A stretch of DNA of 6,956 bases. It comes from Chloroflexota bacterium (lineage in GTDB: Bacteria; Chloroflexota; Anaerolineae; Ardenticatenales; Ardenticatenaceae). Under the pieces are notes generated by a model. It saw only the letters and a program-made list of their open reading frames with translations. It did no database searches and was not told the DNA's origin. Location of the stretch: positions 1-6,956 of the forward strand of contig DOUV01000342.1 in the NCBI GenBank assembly GCA_003520455.1, written 5' to 3'. Positions 1 to 4,024 of the stretch are shown here, piece by piece (the first letter of the stretch is position 1; each line of letters opens with the position of its first letter). The translations under genes were made by a program, and so were the position numbers.

Positions 1-15
1 CAAATTCCTGGGTCC

Positions 16-43
16 ATTATAGAATTACGACTCAAACTACCAA
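16..43 (-). promoter_or_regulatory. Weak candidate promoter reading off the left edge
   Basis: On the minus strand, TTGGTA (38-43), a 16-base spacer and a perfect TATAAT (16-21). It would drive whatever lies beyond the left end, downstream of the 201-residue gene. The region is AT-rich, so a chance match is plausible. Otherwise 1-139 shows nothing firm. Confidence 0.3.
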
Positions 44-139
44 TTCTTTCGTAAGTTCGTATTCCTGCGTCAAGTGCATTCCATTTTCCGATCACGCTCT
101 TAGGGAACTACATCCTGCTCTTGGCCTCGAGTATTAGGG

Positions 140-745
140 TTACTTTACCACAACATCGGTAGCGAAGCTCTGGACCTCATTGATCGGCAAGGTACTTGCA
201 ACAGTGATTAACAGATTACCCTTAACAAATATGACCCGGTTGGGAAACTCGCCGTGAGTAAATTCAGTCGCCCATGCTGTCACCCCGTTAGCGAGTGTAA
301 TTTCCCGTTCACCCAAGAGGAGAGATCGAGCGGCGGTTACTGGGGGCTGGGTGGTTGTCACCAAAATGTCACCCCTATCCGTTGAATACTTGATGCTTGA
401 AAGGATCGTAAACTTGATCTCGTTGCTGGTTTGATTATCAGCCGAATCTCCGCTGAAGTCTGGAAAGTACGTAAAAACGGACCCGGCAAATTTAGCAGAT
501 TCTTCAACGAGTACAGCTACCGAACGACCATCTGGGGACTCCACTTTCCCTTGAGGCAGTTCCATATATGTCACCATATCGGAAGGAGGAAGTGTTAGCG
601 GAGCGCCAACTATGGCATTACCCACATCCTCTTTATTGGATGGGTTGATAGGTGTAACAACTTGTGAAGCGATGGCCGCTGCGCCAATGGCTAAGAGGCT
701 AACCACCGTCACCGCTGAAATGAAGGCCTTGAGTTTAGTAGACAT
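140..745 (-). CDS. Secreted or membrane-anchored protein of unknown function, second gene of the candidate bacteriocin cassette
   Basis: I do not recognise this 201-residue protein with certainty. It begins with Lys4 and Lys6 followed by a hydrophobic stretch at about residues 8-26 ending in Ala-Ile-Ala, so it is either cleaved after about residue 26 or kept as an N-terminal anchor. The rest (27-201) is soluble and extracytoplasmic, with a Pro/Asn-rich linker and no Cys. The last 50 residues (Gly-Val-Thr-Ala-Trp at 154-158, a Phe-Val-Lys-Gly-Asn turn, then a hydrophobic strand and a short helix) loosely resemble the C-terminal part of DUF4367-type domains of envelope proteins; this is impression only. 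The ATG at 745 is supported by AAGGAGA at 751-757, 5 bases upstream. It lies 92 bases downstream of the lactococcin-972-like gene on the same strand, with no convincing terminator between, so cotranscription is likely. An immunity or accessory role is inferred only from position. Confidence 0.8.
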   Translation of the reverse strand: MSTKLKAFISAVTVVSLLAIGAAAIASQVVTPINPSNKEDVGNAIVGAPLTLPPSDMVTYMELPQGKVESPDGRSVAVLVEESAKFAGSVFTYFPDFSGDSADNQTSNEIKFTILSSIKYSTDRGDILVTTTQPPVTAARSLLLGEREITLANGVTAWATEFTHGEFPNRVIFVKGNLLITVASTLPINEVQSFATDVVVK

Positions 746-750
746 ACTTC

Positions 751-757
751 TCTCCTT
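751..757 (-). promoter_or_regulatory. Ribosome binding site of the 201-residue secreted protein
   Basis: AAGGAGA on the minus strand, 5 bases before the ATG at 745. It is strong and supports independent initiation of the second gene of the cassette rather than coupling across the 92-base gap. Confidence 0.75.
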
Positions 758-837
758 ATAGAACTCCTGTCAAGATGAGGTCTCTCACACGATTCAGGCC
801 GCATTTCGTGCGTCACATTTCACTTTGGTAGAAACTC

Positions 838-1245
838 TTAGCAATTGAAGTTGTAGAAATCAGTCAGTGTCGACGCGAGGAAGCTCGCGCTATAGGAAGC
901 GGCAACTGACCACAGCCCTGCCCGATAGCTCGCGCTTGAGTTGGCAAGTGCAGTATTGGTCGTGCCATAGACGCGGCCACTATCGCCACCAGCATACACT
1001 GTCCAGCCACTTCCATTCCACCAGTTAAGATTATGAGCGCTCCGACCCCAAGTCCCAAAACTGTATCCCGACCAGTTTATCCAAGATGCGCCTTTAGGTT
1101 GGTTACTAGCACAATCACCTTGAATCCCCTTTGCCCAAGATGCTGCGCCTACAAGAGGAATGTTTCCGAGCAGAAAGGCCATGACAAGAAAACCTATCAC
1201 GAGCTTCCGCGCGAAATTATTGGAGACAACCAGTGAGCCAGGCAA
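838..1245 (-). CDS. Candidate lactococcin 972-like bacteriocin precursor
   Basis: A 135-residue secreted precursor. Arg13-Lys14 and the hydrophobic segment 15-31 form a signal peptide; Val-Gly-Ala at 32-34 is a good signal peptidase I site, leaving a mature chain of about 101 residues. The mature part is rich in Ser, Gly, Ala, Tyr and Trp (8 Trp) and is weakly charged. As I recall the lactococcin 972 family, mature peptides start with an aromatic Ser/Thr-Trp and end with RAG-W, a polar stretch and FYYNF. Here there is Ser36-Trp37, a Gly-Tyr-Ser-Phe plus His segment (60-71), RAGLW at 108-112 and FYNF at 130-133. Family members act outside the cell; lactococcin 972 binds lipid II and blocks septum formation. 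Unlike lactococcin 972, this protein has two Cys, at 45 and as the last residue, 135. The start is TTG, set by AAAGGAG 7 bases upstream. The gene is real; the family assignment is from memory of the sequence and is moderate. Confidence 0.72.
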   Translation of the reverse strand: MPGSLVVSNNFARKLVIGFLVMAFLLGNIPLVGAASWAKGIQGDCASNQPKGASWINWSGYSFGTWGRSAHNLNWWNGSGWTVYAGGDSGRVYGTTNTALANSSASYRAGLWSVAASYSASFLASTLTDFYNFNC

Positions 1246-1252
1246 TTTGGAT

Positions 1253-1259
1253 CTCCTTT
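1253..1259 (-). promoter_or_regulatory. Shine-Dalgarno site that fixes a TTG start
   Basis: The minus strand reads AAAGGAG here, 7 bases before a TTG at 1245. No ATG or GTG lies at a suitable distance in that frame, and the next Met is residue 22, inside the signal peptide. The site therefore decides the start of the candidate bacteriocin gene. Confidence 0.8.
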
Positions 1260-1276
1260 GTGATATAGTCTTGGCA

Positions 1277-1381
1277 CTAACAGCCGCGTAAGGTAGTTGG
1301 GCGCAAAAGGATCAATCCTAACCTCAGCATCAGACCGGCACCAAGTGGCGCTAGCAGTTTGAATTTTCGTGTGCTGCCCAT
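1277..1381 (-). CDS. Possible 34-residue hydrophobic small protein or leftover signal sequence
   Basis: A short ATG-started frame encodes a basic N-terminus (Arg5, Lys6, Lys8), a long hydrophobic Leu/Gly stretch at about 9-26, and a Thr-Thr-Leu-Arg-Gly-Cys end. It looks like a single transmembrane segment or an exported-protein leader. It ends 31 bases before the TTG of the candidate bacteriocin gene, so it would sit first in that transcript. There is no clear ribosome binding site before the ATG, and the frame is open further upstream to 1474. It may be a chance frame, a decayed leader of a lost gene, or a small regulatory or immunity peptide. I cannot choose between these. Confidence 0.2.
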   Translation of the reverse strand: MGSTRKFKLLAPLGAGLMLRLGLILLRPTTLRGC

Positions 1382-1476
1382 TTTCAACCACTGCTCGGCC
1401 CGTTGGTTACGGTGCGCCCCCTCTCGAAAGCACGCTAGCGCACGAAAAACGTGAGACGCGACCTCCAAACACAACC

Positions 1477-1505
1477 ACTATACCGGATTCCGCCCACGCT
1501 CGTAA
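1477..1505 (-). promoter_or_regulatory. Candidate promoter for the minus-strand secreted-protein cassette
   Basis: On the minus strand, TTACGA (1500-1505) is separated by 17 bases from TATAGT (1477-1482). The -10 is good and the -35 is poor. It would give a leader of about 225 bases before the TTG at 1245, passing through the small hydrophobic frame at 1277-1381. Nothing better is visible nearer the gene: a CTATAT at about 1262-1267 lies too close to the ribosome binding site. Confidence 0.3.
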
Positions 1506-1525
1506 GGTCAAACCCGGCCAACTTC

Positions 1526-1543
1526 GTGACCGCTTCCGGTCAC
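1526..1543. repeat. Perfect 7-base inverted repeat with 4-base loop
   Basis: GTGACCG (1526-1532), loop CTTC, CGGTCAC (1537-1543). The stem is perfect and is followed eight bases later by the palindrome CCGGATCCGG (1552-1561). There is no T-run, so it is not an intrinsic terminator. It lies just upstream of the candidate minus-strand promoter and could be an operator or a structural remnant. Confidence 0.4.
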
Positions 1544-1898
1544 TGATGTGGCCGGATCCGGACAGTGCAGGACCAATCGATACGAGCCTGAGTGACCCGG
1601 CGATGCATCCACCATCGCCGGCCAACACGCTCCCCACTCGCGCCGTCATTACCCGGGCGCGGCAGTGGTTGCGGACAGAGGTGGTCGCCGAAGGCATCGC
1701 GCGATCGGCGGATGAATCGGTTGCACCTTCATCGACTGTTCCTCACCTTGATTGCCGATAGGAGGAGAGCTCTCGTTCACCTGGCCTCCATTCGCTACAT
1801 TCGACCCTGGCTCATCCACTCGCCACTTGTTGCTTCCCACCGGCCAGCGCTCGATTTGCTACCCCCGCAGGAGATTGGGAGGTATCGTCGTGTACCAC

Positions 1899-1927
1899 TT
1901 GGTCGGCTCAAGGCCGCATGGTATAAT
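1899..1927 (+). promoter_or_regulatory. Promoter of tatA
   Basis: TTGGTC (1899-1904), a 17-base spacer, and a perfect TATAAT (1922-1927) on the plus strand. Transcription is expected to start at about 1933-1935, leaving about 35 bases before the tatA ATG. The expected start falls on, or next to, an ATG at 1934. Confidence 0.7.
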
Positions 1928-1933
1928 TCGCCA

Positions 1934-1981
1934 ATGAGTTCGACCGCGATTCGCAAGAGGAGGCAGCTATGCCATCAATAG
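1934..1981 (+). CDS. Possible leaderless 15-codon reading frame overlapping the tatA start
   Basis: An ATG at the predicted transcription start opens a 15-codon frame ([15 protein letters not shown]) that runs through the tatA ribosome binding site and stops at TAG 1979-1981, 13 bases inside tatA in another frame. If translated without a leader, it would couple to or interfere with tatA initiation. The evidence is positional only; a chance ATG is just as possible. Confidence 0.2.
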   Translation: MSSTAIRKRRQLCHQ

Positions 1982-2160
1982 GCATGCCCGAACTGGTTTT
2001 GATTCTGGTCGTCGTCCTCATCGTCTTTGGCGTTGGGCGACTCCCAGAGGTCGGCGGCGCACTGGGCAAAAGCATCCGTGAGTTCCGCAACGCATCGACC
2101 CTCGACGATGAGGAACCGGTCGAGACGAAAGAGGCAAAAAAGACCTCCGACGCCAGCTGA
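1969..2160 (+). CDS. tatA: Sec-independent protein translocase subunit TatA
   Basis: A 63-residue protein with the full TatA/TatE plan. It has a short extracytoplasmic N-terminus, a polar residue (Glu8) at the start of the membrane helix (about 8-20), the Phe20-Gly21 hinge, an amphipathic helix (Arg24 to about Ala42, with Leu25-Pro26-Glu27 and a Gly-Gly-Ala-Leu-Gly-Lys segment), and a charged Glu/Lys-rich tail of about 20 residues. TatA oligomers assemble on the TatBC-substrate complex and let folded twin-arginine proteins cross the membrane. Start ATG at 1969 has AGAGGAGG at 1956-1963, 5 bases upstream. It has its own promoter and terminator, so it is monocistronic; no tatC is in the window. 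TatA versus TatB is settled by the short tail and by Phe-Gly rather than the Gly-Pro typical of TatB. Confidence 0.93.
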   Translation: MPSIGMPELVLILVVVLIVFGVGRLPEVGGALGKSIREFRNASTLDDEEPVETKEAKKTSDAS

Positions 2161-2176
2161 ACAGAGACGGGCATGC

Positions 2177-2211
2177 GCCGCCGCCTCCTCGTCGGGCGGC
2201 GGCTTTGCTTT
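2177..2211 (+). terminator. Rho-independent terminator after tatA
   Basis: A perfect 9-base-pair GC stem, GCCGCCGCC (2177-2185) and GGCGGCGGC (2195-2203), with a 9-base loop, followed by TTTGCTTT (2204-2211). It begins 16 bases after the tatA stop codon. The T-tract is broken by GC but adequate. Confidence 0.8.
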
Positions 2212-2217
2212 AGAGTG

Positions 2218-2246
2218 TTTGGTGATCGCGCTGCTCGCCGTATAAT
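2218..2246 (+). promoter_or_regulatory. Promoter of the GH57/DUF3536 gene
   Basis: TTGGTG (2219-2224), a 16-base spacer, and a perfect TATAAT (2241-2246). Shifting one base left gives TTTGGT with a 17-base spacer. The start of transcription would be near 2253, about 48 bases before the ATG at 2301. It follows directly on the tatA terminator, so the two genes are separate units. Confidence 0.65.
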
Positions 2247-2300
2247 GGTCCTGCTCGATCCAACGCTCCCGTATCGACCTGCGTCTTGAAGGACCTTTCC

Positions 2301-3737
2301 ATGTCTGCACTTGATCCCAAACCGCTGGCATCTCTCTGTATTCATGGTCATTTCTACCAGCCGCCCCGTGAGGACCCTTTCACCGGCGAGATTCCAGCCG
2401 AGCACGGAGCTGAACCGTACCGGAATTGGAACGAGCGCATCCATGCAGAGTGCTACCGGCCCAACGCCACCCTGGGGAACCTCGAGCGAATCAGTTTCAA
2501 CGTCGGCCCGACGCTCTTCCGCTGGCTGGCCGAGCATGACCCATTGACCACCCAGCGCATCGTTCGCAGCGACCGCCACAATCTCTTGCGCTACGGCGTC
2601 GGCAACGCGATGGCTCAGGTCTACAACCACACGATCTTGCCGCTGGCCAGCCACCGCGACAAGGAGTTGCAGGTCGCCTGGGGCATCGCCGATTTTGAGC
2701 ATCGCTTCGGTCGCCCGCCGCAGGGAATGTGGCTGGCCGAGACGGCGGCCGACAACGAGACCCTCGACGTACTGGCGGGGCGCGGGATCCAGTTCACGAT
2801 CCTGGCACCGTGGCAGGCCGAGCCCGTTGACCTCGACCCAACCCAGCCCTACCGGATCAAGCTCCCCTCGGGGCGGAGTATCATCGTCTTCTTCTATGAG
2901 CGCGAACTCAGCGGGCGCGTCTCGTTCGACCCGGGAATCACCAGCAATGCCGACAGCTTCGCGCAGTGGCACGTCCTGCCGAAGCTGCGCAGCGACAAGC
3001 TCGAGCGCGCCGAGCCGCAACTCATCACCATTGCCACCGACGGCGAGCTCTACGGCCACCACCAGAAGTTTCGCGACCTGTTCCTGAACCACCTCGTCAA
3101 CGGCTCGGGTCGCCACGCCGGCCTGGCGGTGACCTATCCGGCGCTCTGGCTGCGCGATCACCCCGTGCGGCACGTGACCGGCATCCGCGACAAGACGTCG
3201 TGGAGCTGTCATCACGGCGTCTTGCGCTGGAGCGGCAACTGCGACTGCACCTGGGGAGACGGGACCTGGAAGGCCCGCTTGCGAGCCGCCTTCGACCGGC
3301 TCGCCGGTCGCCTCGACGCGCTCTACGAGAGCCAGGCGCTTCGCCTGAGCCTGGAGCCCTGGCCGCTCCTGGAGCGTTACATCCAGGTTGTCCTCGGCCA
3401 ACAGTCGGCGGACGACCTCATCCAGAGCGCCGCCAGCCGGCCCGTGACCGCGGCCGCCCGGCGGCGGTTGGCCCTCCTGCTCGAGGCCCAGTACTACCGC
3501 CAGTGGATGTATACCTCCTGCGGCTGGTTCTTCGACGACCTCGACCGGATCGAGCCCAAGAACAACATCGCCTACGCAGCGCGCGCTGTCCTGGTCGCCC
3601 GGCTCGCCACGGGTAAGGATCTTGGCCCGGCCTTCGGAGCCGACCTGGGCCAGGTCGTGAGCCCTCGTACCGGGCTCCGCGGCGACACAGTCTATCAGCA
3701 CGCCCTCACCACGTCACGCCCGCCAGAGCTGGCCTGA
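2301..3737 (+). CDS. Glycoside hydrolase family 57 protein with DUF3536 region
   Basis: A 478-residue cytoplasmic protein (no signal peptide) of the GH57/DUF3536 group, retaining-type alpha-glucan hydrolases or transferases with a (beta/alpha)7 barrel. HGHFYQPPRE at 15-24 is the GH57 opening motif with its metal- or substrate-binding His residues. Gly-Met-Trp-Leu-Ala-Glu-Thr (142-148) holds the likely nucleophile Glu147. Asp-Gly-Glu-Leu-Tyr-Gly-His-His (247-254) holds the likely acid/base Asp247. The DUF3536 part shows a Trp-Ser-Cys-His-His-Gly...Cys-Asp-Cys motif (301-316) and Met-Tyr-Thr-Ser-Cys-Gly-Trp-Phe-Phe-Asp-Asp (403-413). Many relatives I recall are clearly longer, so this looks like a short form lacking the distal C-terminal region; the stop is clean and no frameshift is evident. 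I chose ATG 2301 over TTG 2286 because GAAGGA lies at 2288-2293, 7 bases upstream. Both catalytic residues are present, so it is probably active, on an unknown glucan. Confidence 0.9.
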   Translation: MSALDPKPLASLCIHGHFYQPPREDPFTGEIPAEHGAEPYRNWNERIHAECYRPNATLGNLERISFNVGPTLFRWLAEHDPLTTQRIVRSDRHNLLRYGVGNAMAQVYNHTILPLASHRDKELQVAWGIADFEHRFGRPPQGMWLAETAADNETLDVLAGRGIQFTILAPWQAEPVDLDPTQPYRIKLPSGRSIIVFFYERELSGRVSFDPGITSNADSFAQWHVLPKLRSDKLERAEPQLITIATDGELYGHHQKFRDLFLNHLVNGSGRHAGLAVTYPALWLRDHPVRHVTGIRDKTSWSCHHGVLRWSGNCDCTWGDGTWKARLRAAFDRLAGRLDALYESQALRLSLEPWPLLERYIQVVLGQQSADDLIQSAASRPVTAAARRRLALLLEAQYYRQWMYTSCGWFFDDLDRIEPKNNIAYAARAVLVARLATGKDLGPAFGADLGQVVSPRTGLRGDTVYQHALTTSRPPELA

Positions 3738-4024
3738 GTCGGGAAAAGGAGCGGGCCGCACGCGAGCACCTGCACACTGTCACCTTCTCCCTGAAAACAA
3801 GAAAGAGGTGAAGCCGTCGAAGCGTAGAGAACATCTGTGGGGGGGAGCGACTTTAAAGACGCAGGAGGAAATCTCGGGCGAGACTATGAGTAGGCCCTGA
3901 CGAAGCTTCGAGATCACGCCCTCGGGACTTCTCGCTCTGATCAAACGTCGAAATCCGCTCGGCTCGCTGCTCTAGCTTCCGATCTCGCGCTGTACTATTC
4001 GGGCGGGAGGGATAATCTGCGATC
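3738..4024. other. Convergent intergenic gap
   Basis: 287 bases between the ends of the GH57 gene and the dehydrogenase gene. I see only weak inverted repeats (TCACCT/AGGTGA around 3780-3812, ATCTCG/CGAGAT around 3870-3914, the palindrome CGAAGCTTCG) and a run of seven G at 3839-3845. There is no stem with a T-tract on either strand, no convincing small gene and no recognised RNA. Terminators for both genes are expected here but I cannot point to them. Confidence 0.5.

Larger units (their letters stand above)
1246..1968. other. Long intergenic region with no convincing gene; composition changes inside it
   Basis: About 720 bases between the minus-strand cassette and tatA. Open frames exist on both strands, including a plus-strand frame at 1369-1761 with fairly high GC at third codon positions in its second half. 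None has a ribosome binding site, a recognisable domain or natural-looking composition. The stretch holds the leader of the minus-strand cassette, a candidate minus-strand promoter near 1477-1505, a perfect hairpin at 1526-1543 with a 10-base palindrome just after it (1552-1561), and the tatA promoter at its right end. An AGGAGGAGAG run at about 1761-1770 has no start codon behind it. The region may be remnants of a decayed gene beside an insertion point. Confidence 0.5.

Noticed and set aside
1..95. Open minus-strand frame from a GTG at 95 to the left edge (31 codons)
   Set aside because: There is no ribosome binding site, an in-frame stop lies shortly upstream, and it overlaps a candidate promoter. 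A 31-codon frame in AT-richer DNA is easily chance; it cannot be judged without the sequence beyond the edge.
746..775. TTGACA-like element just upstream of the 201-residue gene as its own promoter
   Set aside because: No -10 lies at a workable distance: the ribosome binding site and start codon begin within about 20 bases.
746..837. Possible terminator between the two minus-strand secreted-protein genes
   Set aside because: CGCACGA can pair with TCGTGTG across a 13-base loop with one wobble pair, but no T-run follows, so it does not look like an intrinsic terminator.
1407..1697. 96-codon minus-strand frame in the gene-free block
   Set aside because: No ribosome binding site in front of its start and no recognisable family or membrane pattern. 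The GC-rich context explains the open frame.
2286..2300. TTG at 2286 as an upstream start of the GH57 gene
   Set aside because: The GAAGGA ribosome binding site sits inside this extension, 7 bases before the ATG at 2301, and would be useless for a TTG at 2286.
1908..3701. 597-codon open frame on the minus strand opposite tatA and the GH57 gene
   Set aside because: It is the mirror of a high-GC gene: rich in Val, Gly, Glu and Arg with no domain, and it overlaps two well-supported genes. Long antisense frames are expected at this GC.
3738..4024. Structured RNA or small gene in the convergent gap
   Set aside because: The inverted repeats are only 5-6 bases with long loops, and no ribosome binding site is properly spaced to a start codon.
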